The notes beneath the pieces are model-generated. The model ran no database searches. It was given only the letters and a program-made list of their open reading frames with translations, and was not told where the DNA came from. A stretch of DNA of 22,134 bases from IMG/VR virus record IMGVR_UViG_3300050033_000270, positions 1 to 22,134 of that record. One strand, given 5' to 3'. The stretch comes from a virus. Positions within the stretch are counted from its first letter, which is position 1. Each line of letters begins with the position of its first letter. The position numbers and the translations under genes are program-made. Positions 1 through 6,402 of this stretch are shown in pieces.

Positions 1-28
1 CGTTGATGCTACCGATATGGTGTTGTAA
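1..28 (+). CDS. C-terminal end of an upstream gene (partial)
   Basis: The second frame is open from the left edge and reads VDATDMVL before a TAA at 26-28. Only eight codons are visible, so no function can be assigned and the frame itself is uncertain. The TAA coincides with the first three bases of the putative -10 box TAAAAT of the next gene. Confidence 0.3.
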
Positions 29-31
29 AAT
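3..31 (+). promoter_or_regulatory. Promoter for a leaderless transcript starting at 38
   Basis: A -35 box TTGATG (3-8), a 17-bp spacer and a -10 box TAAAAT (26-31) lie six bases before the ATG at 38. With the usual distance from the -10 box to +1, transcription would start on the A of the ATG. Direct observation: boxes and spacing. Inference: leaderless start. The same geometry recurs before 688, 1571, 3399, 7397 and 17105. Confidence 0.55.
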
Positions 32-37
32 ATACCT

Positions 38-106
38 ATGGACGAAGATGAAATCTACGAAGACGATGAGATCCTTGATGATGACTTTGAGGGTGATTTG
101 ATATGA
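38..106 (+). CDS. 22-residue highly acidic peptide
   Basis: ATG at 38 opens a 22-codon frame made largely of Asp and Glu with a few hydrophobic residues (it begins MDEDEIYEDDEIL). Its TGA (104-106) overlaps the ATG of the next gene as ATGA. I consider it real for three reasons: it has a well-formed promoter six bases upstream, it is ATGA-coupled to the following gene, and its start context CCTATG recurs at other starts here. Function unknown. Such an acidic peptide could be a leader peptide, a DNA mimic or a binding partner, but nothing in the sequence decides among these. It is too short for most gene callers. Confidence 0.5.
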   Translation: MDEDEIYEDDEILDDDFEGDLI

Positions 107-315
107 GAATCCCTCTTGATTACCAGATGCCTTCTCTTAGTGATCTCAAGCGTGTAGTCGTGCTCATTGCTACAGGAAAAGAAAAGTACAACGAGCAACT
201 CGAGATGACCAAGGAACAGTATCTCCGATACAAGGAGCTCGTGTGGAAAGAAGATCCTATTCGGTTTTACAACGGGATGGAAATCATCGTACCAAAGGAA
301 TCCAATGGAAACTGA
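103..315 (+). CDS. Hypothetical protein, 70 aa
   Basis: A 70-residue soluble protein with a mixed charged composition and no membrane segment or motif I recognise. It contains a helix-prone middle (about residues 27-50, rich in Lys, Glu and Tyr). The start is supported by the ATGA overlap with the acidic peptide and by GAGGG at 89-93, one of the few plausible ribosome-binding sites in the window. The next small gene starts inside its last codons (305). Position among very short genes upstream of the terminase suggests an accessory phage protein. Function not recognised. Confidence 0.6.
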   Translation: MRIPLDYQMPSLSDLKRVVVLIATGKEKYNEQLEMTKEQYLRYKELVWKEDPIRFYNGMEIIVPKESNGN

Positions 316-442
316 ACTGACTGAAAATTATGAATACGTCTATACCATCTCAACGCCAAATAGACTCGACCTGGTGCTTGTGCGTGCCGTGCTCGATCGA
401 GCGCTTTTCGACGAATTGCCAGCAGTAACTAAAACAGTATGA
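305..442 (+). CDS. Hypothetical protein, 45 aa
   Basis: ATG at 305 opens 45 codons ending in TGA at 440-442. It overlaps the preceding gene by 11 bases and the following gene by the ATGA at 439-442. AAGGAA at 295-300, five bases upstream, is a usable ribosome-binding site. The product is acidic at the N-terminus (METELTENYEY) with a central hydrophobic/Arg stretch resembling one amphipathic helix (about residues 20-36). No family recognised. Being sandwiched by overlaps on both sides is the main reason to believe it. Confidence 0.5.
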   Translation: METELTENYEYVYTISTPNRLDLVLVRAVLDRALFDELPAVTKTV

Positions 443-684
443 CCCTCCTCACCCCCTCCGAAACCGAAACCCTCAAGATGTTTGATGAGAAACGCCAAGA
501 AAAAGATGCTCTACGAGCCGTATACGAGGTCTGGTGCGATGTGCGACAAGAAATCTCTACGTACATACGCCACGGTTTGACAAGTATTCGCAACTATTGG
601 CTGTACGGACTAGGAAATACGCCATCGAAAGTGCTAAAATATGGCGTATTCTTTGACTTTATTAGCTATCGGGCGTATACTTAG
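439..684 (+). CDS. Hypothetical protein with ETETLKMF N-terminal motif, 81 aa
   Basis: An 81-residue protein. Its N-terminal segment SETETLKMF (about residues 7-15) is shared with the protein starting at 876, and 23 bases of DNA are identical (460-482 and 888-910). The N-terminal third is charged and helical; the C-terminal third is aromatic-rich (Trp, Tyr, Phe) and overlaps the promoter of the next gene, so its last residues may be under dual constraint. The start is set by the ATGA overlap with the previous gene. Function unknown. The similarity to the 876 protein covers only the first residues, which suggests a shared recruitment tag or a recombined 5' end rather than full paralogy. Confidence 0.55.
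   Translation: MTLLTPSETETLKMFDEKRQEKDALRAVYEVWCDVRQEISTYIRHGLTSIRNYWLYGLGNTPSKVLKYGVFFDFISYRAYT
460..482 (+). repeat. 23-bp direct repeat, copy 1
   Basis: Identical to 888-910. It encodes the ETETLKMF segment near the N-terminus of two otherwise different small proteins (genes at 439 and 876), in the same reading phase in each. Confidence 0.8.
653..681 (+). promoter_or_regulatory. Strong sigma70-type promoter, leaderless geometry, for 688
   Basis: TTGACT (653-658), a 17-bp spacer and TATACT (676-681) form the best consensus promoter in the window (5/6 matches in each box). Six bases separate the -10 box from the ATG at 688, so +1 would fall on the start codon. The promoter lies inside the 3' end of the 439 gene, whose TAG follows the -10 box directly. 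Confidence 0.7.
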
Positions 685-687
685 CGT

Positions 688-879
688 ATGACTACTAAAA
701 AATATCAGTGTCAGATGTGTGGTGCGACGAAGATGCTAGACCCGAAGAAGTGGGGACGCGCGAACGAAGACTCGTACTGCTACTGCCGACCAGATACTCC
801 TAGTTTGATGGATTCAGAGACTCACATACGCTCGATGAAGAAGTATGACCACATCTTCCGAGGAATGAAAACTCTATGA
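688..879 (+). CDS. Small zinc-knuckle-like protein, 63 aa
   Basis: A 63-residue basic protein with C8-x2-C11 and C31-x-C33, a spacing that could bind one zinc ion as a minimal ribbon or knuckle. The segment QCQMCGATKML resembles the first half of many zinc ribbons. The start at 688 is fixed by the leaderless promoter immediately upstream. The stop TGA (877-879) overlaps the next ATG as ATGA. Family knowledge: small phage zinc ribbons are often nucleic-acid binding or contact the host transcription machinery. Which applies here is not determined. A second, unrelated small protein with four cysteines lies at 7688. Confidence 0.6.
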   Translation: MTTKKYQCQMCGATKMLDPKKWGRANEDSYCYCRPDTPSLMDSETHIRSMKKYDHIFRGMKTL

Positions 880-1196
880 CACCATTTGAAACCGAAACCC
901 TCAAGATGTTCAAAGAGAGATTTCCTCTTCCTTGGGACTACAATACAAAAAGGAAAGACATCGAAGAATATTTCCTCACCCAAATCCGTCTCGCCCGCGC
1001 CGACGAACGGAAGCAGGCGTATGAGGAATTGCGGGACGTGATAGAAAACGGAACGCACACGCCTATTAACGCCGAACGCTACCTCCGTATGGTAAAAGAT
1101 GCCAAGGACCCGTTCGATGACGGCTATAACCTAGGCCGTGAGGAAGCGTATGAGCATGTGCTCGTCATCCTAACAAAACCAACATGGGTGGATTAA
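876..1196 (+). CDS. Hypothetical helical protein with ETETLKMF N-terminal motif, 106 aa
   Basis: A 106-residue charged, mostly helical protein. Residues 5-12 (ETETLKMF) repeat the N-terminus of the 439 product. The middle (about residues 30-58) is a Glu/Arg/Lys-rich probable coiled coil with ARADERKQAYEEL. The C-terminal part contains GREEAYEHVLVIL, a pattern seen in many short phage accessory proteins without known function. The start is supported by the ATGA overlap with the zinc-knuckle gene; GAGGA (860-864) lies 11 bases upstream and may assist. The stop at 1194-1196 leaves an 18-bp A-rich gap before the next start. Confidence 0.6.
   Translation: MTPFETETLKMFKERFPLPWDYNTKRKDIEEYFLTQIRLARADERKQAYEELRDVIENGTHTPINAERYLRMVKDAKDPFDDGYNLGREEAYEHVLVILTKPTWVD
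888..910 (+). repeat. 23-bp direct repeat, copy 2
   Basis: Identical to 460-482 and placed at nearly the same distance from the start codon, where it encodes the same ETETLKMF peptide. Confidence 0.8.
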
Positions 1197-1214
1197 AAAT
1201 AATAACCAATAAAT

Positions 1215-1489
1215 ATGGAATACAACTACGGTAAAACAATGGAGGGTAATTTCAGAGACGTAATAGCTTTTCAGTTAGAACAGAGTGATTTTATTGGTAG
1301 CGACGAGCCTGATGTGGAGGACTCAATTAAAAAAGCAATAGATATTGCCGCTAAGGACTGCTCAACTCTATCAAAAATAAAGTCGACGGGTATGTTGTCG
1401 CAGGGTTCACTTCTGCAAAAGAAGCAATAAAGCATATAAAGATTTTGAACAAAGATGCTATCGACTATGAGCTAAAAGAAGCGTACTGA
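1215..1489 (+). pseudogene. Small gene apparently split by a -1 shift (or assembly indel)
   Basis: From ATG 1215 the frame runs 71 codons to TAA 1428-1430, but the residues after about 54 (STGMLSQGSLLQKKQ) look non-native. The -1 frame takes over at about 1372-1380 and reads VDGYVVAGFTSAKEAIKHI and onward as a normal-looking alpha/beta segment to TGA 1487-1489. The junction holds a run of five A (1372-1376); six A would join the two parts into one protein of about 91 residues. The TGA-T-ATG spacing to the gene at 1491 also favours 1489 as the true end. Options are a sequencing/assembly error, a recent frameshift mutation, or programmed slippage. The local A AAA ATA is not a canonical tandem slippery heptamer. 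Function unknown. Confidence 0.5.
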
Positions 1490-1490
1490 T

Positions 1491-1574
1491 ATGATTACCC
1501 AACACATCGACGGTGATCGGTTGCATTCAGATCATCACATGGATGTATCAATCCGTGGTATAGTTAGACCATGA
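1491..1574 (+). CDS. 27-residue His/Asp-rich peptide
   Basis: ATG 1491 opens 27 codons ending at TGA 1572-1574, which overlaps the start of the small-terminase candidate as ATGA. The peptide contains HSDHH (about residues 12-16) and several Asp. It has no ribosome-binding site but sits one base after the TGA of the preceding frame. It may be a real peptide or mainly a translational coupler for the 1571 gene. A -10 box for 1571 lies within it. Evidence is limited to spacing and overlap. Confidence 0.35.
   Translation: MITQHIDGDRLHSDHHMDVSIRGIVRP
1556..1564 (+). promoter_or_regulatory. Extended -10 promoter for the 1571 gene
   Basis: TGG followed by TATAGT (1559-1564) is an extended -10 element (TGn-TATAnT type). 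No convincing -35 box lies 16-18 bp upstream, as expected for extended -10 promoters. Six bases separate it from ATG 1571, the leaderless geometry seen at 38, 688, 3399, 7397 and 17105. Confidence 0.5.
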
Positions 1575-1939
1575 GCAAGAATAAGCACAATGCTGATAAA
1601 ACAGTACCGAAACAGCTAGAACCATATGCTTTCAAACCTGGAGAATCTGGGAATCCTGCTGGGAGACCAGTCGGCTCTGTATCAATAATGGGGCGCATCA
1701 AGACGCTCTTCGCAGAGAATCCAGAACTATTCGCTGGATACATCGCAGACATCGTAGCGGATAAGAATATGCGCAAGGAAGTGCTCCAGCAGATTGATGG
1801 GAAGCCAGTGCAACCTATCAGTGGCGTAGATGGCAATCCTATCGTTCTTCAGATTGTGAAGTACGGAGAAGCTCCAAAAGAAAATGGCAACAATATCACC
1901 CCTGTATCAACCGAGACCATACCAGATACCGCTGCATAA
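1571..1939 (+). CDS. Putative small terminase / DUF5681-like DNA-binding protein, 122 aa
   Basis: A 122-residue protein with FKPGESGNPAGRPVGS at residues 21-36, the signature of the DUF5681-like family commonly encoded directly upstream of phage large terminases. The GRP-containing loop is AT-hook-like. Downstream residues form helices (about 40-75), then a beta segment and a polar tail. Its position, immediately before and overlapping terL by 56 bp, supports a role in DNA recognition for packaging, as a small terminase or its accessory. That role is inferred from position, not demonstrated for the family. The start is supported by the extended -10 promoter and the ATGA overlap with the 1491 peptide. 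Confidence 0.65.
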   Translation: MSKNKHNADKTVPKQLEPYAFKPGESGNPAGRPVGSVSIMGRIKTLFAENPELFAGYIADIVADKNMRKEVLQQIDGKPVQPISGVDGNPIVLQIVKYGEAPKENGNNITPVSTETIPDTAA

Positions 1940-3164
1940 AGCCTTCGATGAAGGAGCCAAGCGGCTTTTCCATATCTGGCATCGTCGTTGCGGTAAGGAT
2001 CTCACAGATCTGAATATCGTCATCGCAGCTATGGCTGAAAAGGTAGGGAACTACTACTACTTCCTGCCGACCTACTCGCAAGCTAAGAAGGTCATCTGGG
2101 AGGGCAAAACGAAAGAGGGAGTGCCATTCCTCGATTTCTTTCCAAAGGATCTCATAGATGGAAAGCCGAATGACTCCGAGCTGAAGATTAAGTTCAAGAA
2201 CGGCTCACTCTTCCAGCTTATCGGTACGGATCACATCGACGCGATTGTTGGTACGAACCCTATTGGCTGTGTGTTCTCGGAGTTTCCCCTGCAAGATCCG
2301 AAGGCATGGAGCTACATTCGCCCTATCCTTGCTGAGAACGGAGGATGGGCTATCTTCAACGGTACGCCGCGCGGGAAGAACCACGCATGGGAAGTGATGC
2401 AGATCGGTAAGGCGAATGGATGGTTCGTTGAAATACTCACTGTTGACGACACTGGTGTTATCGAGAAAGAAGTTCTCGAGTCAGAGAAAGCACAGATGCC
2501 TTCAGCTCTTTTCAATCAAGAATACTACTGCAACTTCATTGAGAATGCGGGACAGTTCTTCCGACGCATCAGAGAAAATCTCTATGATGCTGACGATGTT
2601 TCCGATGATACCCACGATTACCAGCTTGGTGCTGACCTGGCAAAGTACCAGGACTATACCGTTCTTACACCTTTCGACCTCAATACTTTCAAAGTGAAGC
2701 TACAGGATCGATTCAATCAGGTTGACTGGAATCTCCAGAAGGCTCGTATATCCGCCTCTGCCTTTAAGTACAACAATGCTCGAGTGAAGATTGATCGTAC
2801 AGGGGTCGGTGATCCTGTCGTCGAGGATCTCATCTCACAAGGACTCAATATCGGCGAGGACGACGCTATTGTCTTTACCGAAGCGACGCGCATGAACCTG
2901 CTCAACAACCTTTCGATGCTGATCGAACAAGACAAGATCAAGATTCCGAATGACGAGGGGCTGGTCGCAGAACTTGAGAGTTTCCAGTACCGATTATCTG
3001 TCACTGGTAAGATACGCGTCGGGGCTCCAGAGAATATGCACGATGACCGTGTGATGAGCCTCGCACTAGCTGTGTATGGTGTAAAAGACCCCATAGGAGT
3101 CACAAATCGTGGCGGAAGCATCGGGAATGAGGACTGGGGACTCTACAACGCGACGTATGGATAA
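1884..3164 (+). CDS. terL: Terminase large subunit (ATPase-nuclease)
   Basis: The motor and nuclease that translocates and cuts phage DNA at the portal. The 426 residues show the expected order: adenine-binding-like YQPRPYQ near residue 8, Walker A variant HRRCGKD at 33-39, Walker B CVFSE at 129-133 (Ser-Glu in place of Asp-Glu, which is common in terminases), coupling motif NGTPRG at 159-164, then an RNase H-like nuclease with D251 in GADLAKYQDYT, D304 in KIDRTGVGD and HDDR at 386-389. Length and motif order are complete, so the gene looks intact. It begins inside the preceding gene and overlaps the next by 8 bp. The packaging strategy (cos, pac or direct repeats) cannot be read from this alone. 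Confidence 0.95.
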   Translation: MATISPLYQPRPYQIPLHKAFDEGAKRLFHIWHRRCGKDLTDLNIVIAAMAEKVGNYYYFLPTYSQAKKVIWEGKTKEGVPFLDFFPKDLIDGKPNDSELKIKFKNGSLFQLIGTDHIDAIVGTNPIGCVFSEFPLQDPKAWSYIRPILAENGGWAIFNGTPRGKNHAWEVMQIGKANGWFVEILTVDDTGVIEKEVLESEKAQMPSALFNQEYYCNFIENAGQFFRRIRENLYDADDVSDDTHDYQLGADLAKYQDYTVLTPFDLNTFKVKLQDRFNQVDWNLQKARISASAFKYNNARVKIDRTGVGDPVVEDLISQGLNIGEDDAIVFTEATRMNLLNNLSMLIEQDKIKIPNDEGLVAELESFQYRLSVTGKIRVGAPENMHDDRVMSLALAVYGVKDPIGVTNRGGSIGNEDWGLYNATYG

Positions 3165-3396
3165 TTTCATCGGAGTAGAACGCATCCAGCTCTACCAGAG
3201 GATAAAGATCCTCGGCGAGCCTAAGCTGATCCACACTGGAAGCGCAATAATTCCTGTAGGATACAACGTCTGGAGTCCAGACAAGGTGATCGTATACAAG
3301 CGGGTGATACGCCCTGCCGTGGATGGAATGGACGGGAAGCAGGATGATATGTTCGTAGCTGATTGCATTGTGAGCGTTCCGAGCACTATTGTGTAG
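3157..3396 (+). CDS. Hypothetical protein between terminase and portal, 79 aa
   Basis: A 79-residue protein rich in Val, Ile and Gly with alternating hydrophobic residues, suggesting a small beta fold (for example IIPVGYNVWSPDKVIVYKR). I chose ATG 3157, which overlaps the terL stop by 8 bp. The frame also has a start at 3109, but that would lie far inside terL. Its 3' end contains the TTGCAT box of the portal promoter and one copy of a 17-bp element repeated at 13073. No family recognised. The position in the packaging block suggests a minor packaging or head protein. Confidence 0.6.
   Translation: MDNFIGVERIQLYQRIKILGEPKLIHTGSAIIPVGYNVWSPDKVIVYKRVIRPAVDGMDGKQDDMFVADCIVSVPSTIV
3360..3376 (+). 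repeat. 17-bp repeat carrying a -35 box, copy 1
   Basis: TGATTGCATTGTGAGCG is identical to 13073-13089. Both copies place TTGCAT 18 bp ahead of a TAnnnT box and shortly before the start of a virion gene (portal at 3399, connector at 13113). A shorter relative, TTGCATTGCG, is at 19176-19185. Confidence 0.7.
3363..3392 (+). promoter_or_regulatory. Portal promoter, leaderless geometry
   Basis: TTGCAT (3363-3368), an 18-bp spacer and TATTGT (3387-3392) end six bases before ATG 3399. The upstream box lies in the 17-bp element shared with the connector promoter. AGGA touching the ATG is too close to act as a ribosome-binding site, which favours leaderless initiation. Confidence 0.5.
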
Positions 3397-3398
3397 GA

Positions 3399-5300
3399 AT
3401 GCAAGAATCCTCCGAAGAGGTCATCACTGGTCAGTACGGTAACGATGACATTGACCAGATCGCGATAAGCATCGTCCGAACCGAAAAGCAGCGCTGGGAA
3501 GTCGCCACAGCTTTCGTCACTGATCGTGTGAGTTTCAAGATGCGCAATCTCATCCGCATCTTCCGCAAGAACTACTACGGCGTGTTTGACCAGCCAGTCG
3601 ATCCAAACACTCAGATGGAGAAAGTCTGGTATCCGCTCACTGAGATGAATGTCGAAGCGGTGGTGAAGAACATCGATCTCGACTCGAAGGATATTAACTT
3701 CCGCAGTCGCACGACCGATGGATATGCGATGACCGATGTGACTCGCGCTCACGTCAAAGCAAAGCTGCACGAGATGGGCTTTGGGGACAAGATCAAGGAG
3801 TTTACCCGCGACCTAGCTATCGATGGCACCGCAGTCTGGAAGACCTACGAGGAGTATGGAAAGTGCCAGGTGCGCAAGGTGGATCTCCTAAACATTTACA
3901 TAGATCCGACGTCTCCTTCAATCAAGGAGGCATACCGCTTTACAGAACGTGGTTTGATGTTCCCAGAAGAGATCTCATCAATGAACGGATGGCGCAATAC
4001 AAACAACATTGTCCCAGTAGAAGGTCTCCCACGCACTGATCCGTACTGGATGAACCGTGCAACGATGGTGAACTCGAACGTAAAGATGTCAGACGTGTAC
4101 GAGATGTGGGGAAAGATTCCACTCTCACTTATCACAGGGAGACAGTCAGACGAACAGACAGAAGTCGATGGTCATATTGTTGTCTCTGGTATTGATGGTG
4201 GTTCACCACGTTGCCATCTGATTGAAAAGAATCTCAAGAAGTCCCGTGATGGTTTTGCTGTGAAGCCTTACGAAGAAGCGTGGTACACGAAGGTGCCGAA
4301 TCGTTGGTACGGTCGTGGTATCGCTGAGAAGCTCCTTACTCTCCAGATTTATGCGAACATCGTCTTCAATGTGCGCATCAATCGTTCCCGTGTCTCGCAG
4401 CTCGGTCTCTTCAAGGTACGCAAGGGAGCTGGCGTTACGCCACAGATGCTCTCACGTTTGCCAAGCAACGGCGTTGTCGTGCTCAATAACCTCGACGATC
4501 TCCAACAACTCGAAGTGCAGGAAGTCGGTGCTACTTCATACAAAGACGAGGATGTAGTCAACTCGCTCTCTGAGCGCCTTACCAATGCCTTTGAGGTAGC
4601 TACAGGCGAATCCCTCCCATCGTCTACTCCCGCTACAAATGCGGCGATCTCGAACCAGAATGCAAAGAGTGGCTTCGCTATCATCAAGGAAAGCATGGGT
4701 ATCTTCCTCTGCCGTTGGATGGACAATCACGCGCTCCCTATCCTTGCGAAAGAGCTCACAGCCGATGAAATTGTACGCATCGAATCGGATGCTGAGAACT
4801 TCAAGGATCTCGTGGATCGCGTCGTGATGTACAAGGCATCTGAAGCGCTTGATAAACACTTCGAGAATGGCTATATCCCTTCACCGCAGGAACTCCAGAC
4901 TGCGATGGATTCTGCTCGCGAGAAGATGATGAAGAGCCACATGTTCGTGAAGCTCGTGCAGAAGGTCATGGCTGACGAGCTCGACACTATCGTCTATGTG
5001 ACGAATGAAGAGCTCGATGTGCCGATGACCGTCCAGAATCTCCTCGGTATGCTTCATAGCGCTCCACAGTTTAGCGATGCGATTATCAAGCAGACCTTCG
5101 ATCTCTTGAACCTGCCTATGCCGAAGCAGAACGCACAACCTCCTCAGCAGCCACCACAAGGAGGCGTTCCAGTGCCAGTACCAGGGATGCCACCAGCTAC
5201 ACCAACAGGTATGCCACCAATGCCGAATGCACCTGATGCTGTTCGTGCTGCACCGACGATGACAAAGATAGCTACTCGCTCAAACGTACCTCAACGATAA
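3399..5300 (+). CDS. Portal protein, 633 aa
   Basis: Forms the dodecameric ring at the capsid vertex through which TerL pumps DNA. The identification rests on position directly after terL and before scaffold and capsid genes, on length (633 aa) and on a portal-like pattern: a helical N-terminus (RTEKQRWEVATAF), an alpha/beta middle with LLNIYIDPTSPSIKEA, a helical stem, and a long C-terminal helical region. The last 50 or so residues are Pro/Gln/Met-rich and probably disordered (PPQQPPQGGVPVPVPGM). I start at ATG 3399, 2 bp after the previous stop, rather than at TTG 3363, because of the promoter spacing. It is closer to podovirus-type portals in size than to HK97-type portals. The exact subfamily is not resolved. 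Confidence 0.8.
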   Translation: MQESSEEVITGQYGNDDIDQIAISIVRTEKQRWEVATAFVTDRVSFKMRNLIRIFRKNYYGVFDQPVDPNTQMEKVWYPLTEMNVEAVVKNIDLDSKDINFRSRTTDGYAMTDVTRAHVKAKLHEMGFGDKIKEFTRDLAIDGTAVWKTYEEYGKCQVRKVDLLNIYIDPTSPSIKEAYRFTERGLMFPEEISSMNGWRNTNNIVPVEGLPRTDPYWMNRATMVNSNVKMSDVYEMWGKIPLSLITGRQSDEQTEVDGHIVVSGIDGGSPRCHLIEKNLKKSRDGFAVKPYEEAWYTKVPNRWYGRGIAEKLLTLQIYANIVFNVRINRSRVSQLGLFKVRKGAGVTPQMLSRLPSNGVVVLNNLDDLQQLEVQEVGATSYKDEDVVNSLSERLTNAFEVATGESLPSSTPATNAAISNQNAKSGFAIIKESMGIFLCRWMDNHALPILAKELTADEIVRIESDAENFKDLVDRVVMYKASEALDKHFENGYIPSPQELQTAMDSAREKMMKSHMFVKLVQKVMADELDTIVYVTNEELDVPMTVQNLLGMLHSAPQFSDAIIKQTFDLLNLPMPKQNAQPPQQPPQGGVPVPVPGMPPATPTGMPPMPNAPDAVRAAPTMTKIATRSNVPQR

Positions 5301-5303
5301 CCT

Positions 5304-5615
5304 ATGGATGATACAAAACTCGAAGAAAAGCAGATCTCTGACGCACAGGAAGTGAAGGCGATGCTTGAGAGTCGCGGATGGTCATACGTGAAAGCGAAGT
5401 TCGATGAGATGATCCTCGATCTCCAAAATATAAACAACATTGATACTACAGATGTTGCTAATATGCAAATAGAAATCCGAGCGCGAGTGTTGGCATTCAA
5501 GCTCCTCTATGACTTTCTGAAGCAAGATGTGTATGGCTTCGTGGAACAGCAAGAGGTCGCGCAGGAAAAGCTCTCTGAAAGTACCGATACAGGTTACATA
5601 GTGCGTGAAGGGTAG
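5304..5615 (+). CDS. Hypothetical coiled-coil protein downstream of portal, 103 aa
   Basis: A 103-residue acidic protein that is almost entirely helical, with a GWSYVKAKFDEMI segment (about residues 25-37) and a C-terminal coiled coil ending in an acidic, disordered tail. Proteins of this size and pattern often sit between portal and scaffold genes in metagenomic phages, but I know no assigned function. It follows the portal stop with only CCT between TAA and ATG. The same TAACCTATG junction occurs at 14188 and 20733. It ends the portal transcript, with an intrinsic terminator about 120 bp downstream. Confidence 0.65.
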   Translation: MDDTKLEEKQISDAQEVKAMLESRGWSYVKAKFDEMILDLQNINNIDTTDVANMQIEIRARVLAFKLLYDFLKQDVYGFVEQQEVAQEKLSESTDTGYIVREG

Positions 5616-5653
5616 TCTATTTAAGCTCCATCCCTGTATTTTAGTGATGTGCG

Positions 5654-5764
5654 GTGATTCCCACTGAAGGCGTTTCTTTCGCGAGAGCGATGCTGGAGGC
5701 AGAGGTTACTGAACGGATCTTGAGTGCAGGGCTGGGGCTTGAATCGACAAGCCCCTTTTACTAA
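5654..5764 (+). CDS. Possible 36-residue ORF overlapping the terminator
   Basis: In the otherwise gene-free interval 5616-5786, a GTG at 5654 (or ATG at 5690) opens a frame to TAA 5762-5764. The product has a protein-like pattern, with an amphipathic helix (FARAMLEAEVTERILSAGLG). Against it: no ribosome-binding site, no leaderless -10 box, and the 3' end coincides with a strong terminator hairpin. The interval may instead be the transcribed tail of the portal unit or a small RNA; an imperfect hairpin can be drawn over about 5670-5693. Undecided. Confidence 0.3.
   Translation: MIPTEGVSFARAMLEAEVTERILSAGLGLESTSPFY
5734..5759 (+). terminator. Intrinsic terminator after the portal unit
   Basis: An 8-bp perfect stem, GGGGCTTG (5734-5741) with CAAGCCCC (5748-5755), closes a 6-base loop and is followed directly by TTTT. 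It separates the portal transcript from scaffold and capsid. The -35 box of the following promoter falls across its loop and right arm. Confidence 0.85.
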
Positions 5765-5771
5765 TGATAAT
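5744..5771 (+). promoter_or_regulatory. Promoter for scaffold and capsid
   Basis: TCGACA (5744-5749), a 16-bp spacer and GATAAT (5766-5771) match consensus at 5/6 positions each. Transcription would begin near 5778, giving a leader of only about 9 bases before ATG 5787. The -35 box overlaps the terminator hairpin loop. Confidence 0.5.
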
Positions 5772-5786
5772 TGATTGTCTATTGAT

Positions 5787-6371
5787 ATGAATCCAGACAA
5801 CCCTAACGATCCCTCCCTAGCTGATGCTGCCCACGTGACAGCGGCAGACGGTGGGGCGACGGTTGATTCGTCTACCCTCTCCCTTACCGAGCTGAACTCA
5901 TTTCTCGGCAAAAGCTTTACTGATAAGGACACGGCACTCGCGTCTCTGAAGGAAACTTTCTCATTCGTGGGAAAGCGTCAGGCAGATATTGAACGCGATG
6001 TGCGAGCTAAGCTCGCAACCGAAGCAGGTAAAACTGCTGATCCTGATCTTAAAGCCGAGGTCAGCTCACTCAGAGATCGTGTCTTCTTCTCAGAGAATCC
6101 TCAATTTAAGGGATACGAAAGCATCATCCGCAAGATGGGCTCCGATCCTGCCGAAGTTGTGGAATCTCCAGAGTTCAAGTCCGTCTTCGAGAAAGGGAAG
6201 GTAGCTGATGAAGTCTCCCAGACTCGATCAGTTGTCGCCTCTTCTGCACGGGTTGGTCAGTCCGCTTCAGTAACCCAAGAAGCTGTGAAGATCGCTAATG
6301 CAACTGGCTCTACGGAGGCAACTGCGGAAGCGCTCGCTCGCGGCATTGGAGCTGAAATGCGGGGTGAATAA
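5787..6371 (+). CDS. Putative capsid scaffolding protein, 194 aa
   Basis: Expected to guide assembly of the procapsid. The 194 residues are acidic and low in Cys, Trp and Tyr, with a disordered Asp/Asn/Pro/Thr-rich N-terminus, a helical middle with KRQADIERDVRAKL (about residues 63-76), a segment ENPQFKGYESIIRKMG, and an Ala/Ser/Thr-rich helical C-terminus. This matches scaffolds in general design. The location immediately before the major capsid gene is the strongest argument. I start at ATG 5787; the in-frame TTG at 5775 is possible but less likely. A head protease is not seen, so the scaffold probably exits or is degraded by other means. Confidence 0.7.
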   Translation: MNPDNPNDPSLADAAHVTAADGGATVDSSTLSLTELNSFLGKSFTDKDTALASLKETFSFVGKRQADIERDVRAKLATEAGKTADPDLKAEVSSLRDRVFFSENPQFKGYESIIRKMGSDPAEVVESPEFKSVFEKGKVADEVSQTRSVVASSARVGQSASVTQEAVKIANATGSTEATAEALARGIGAEMRGE

Positions 6372-6392
6372 ACAACTTGTGCGGGAATAATT

Positions 6393-6398
6393 TACACT
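6393..6398 (+). promoter_or_regulatory. Possible -10 box upstream of the capsid gene
   Basis: TACACT lies four bases before ATG 6403, and the same hexamer serves the 17105 gene. A weak -35-like TAAACA (6369-6374) is 18 bp upstream. The gap is two bases shorter than at the other sites, so a separate capsid promoter is only a suggestion. Read-through from the scaffold promoter is sufficient. Confidence 0.3.
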
Positions 6399-6402
6399 TC
6401 CT

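Noticed and set aside
1368-1380. A canonical programmed -1 frameshift site
   Set aside because: The zero-frame heptamer is A AAA ATA, not X XXY YYZ, because the A-site tRNA would mispair after slipping, and I could not draw a downstream pseudoknot.
3109-3398. Longer starts for the 79-aa protein (3109) and portal (TTG 3363)
   Set aside because: Both would lie within neighbouring coding sequence and add residues unlike the rest; 3157 and 3399 fit the overlap and promoter spacing better.
5616-5786. A tRNA in the gap before scaffold
   Set aside because: The TTGAATC near 5739 looks like a T-loop but its flanks form an 8-bp GC stem plus T run, i.e. a terminator; no acceptor, D or anticodon arms can be drawn.
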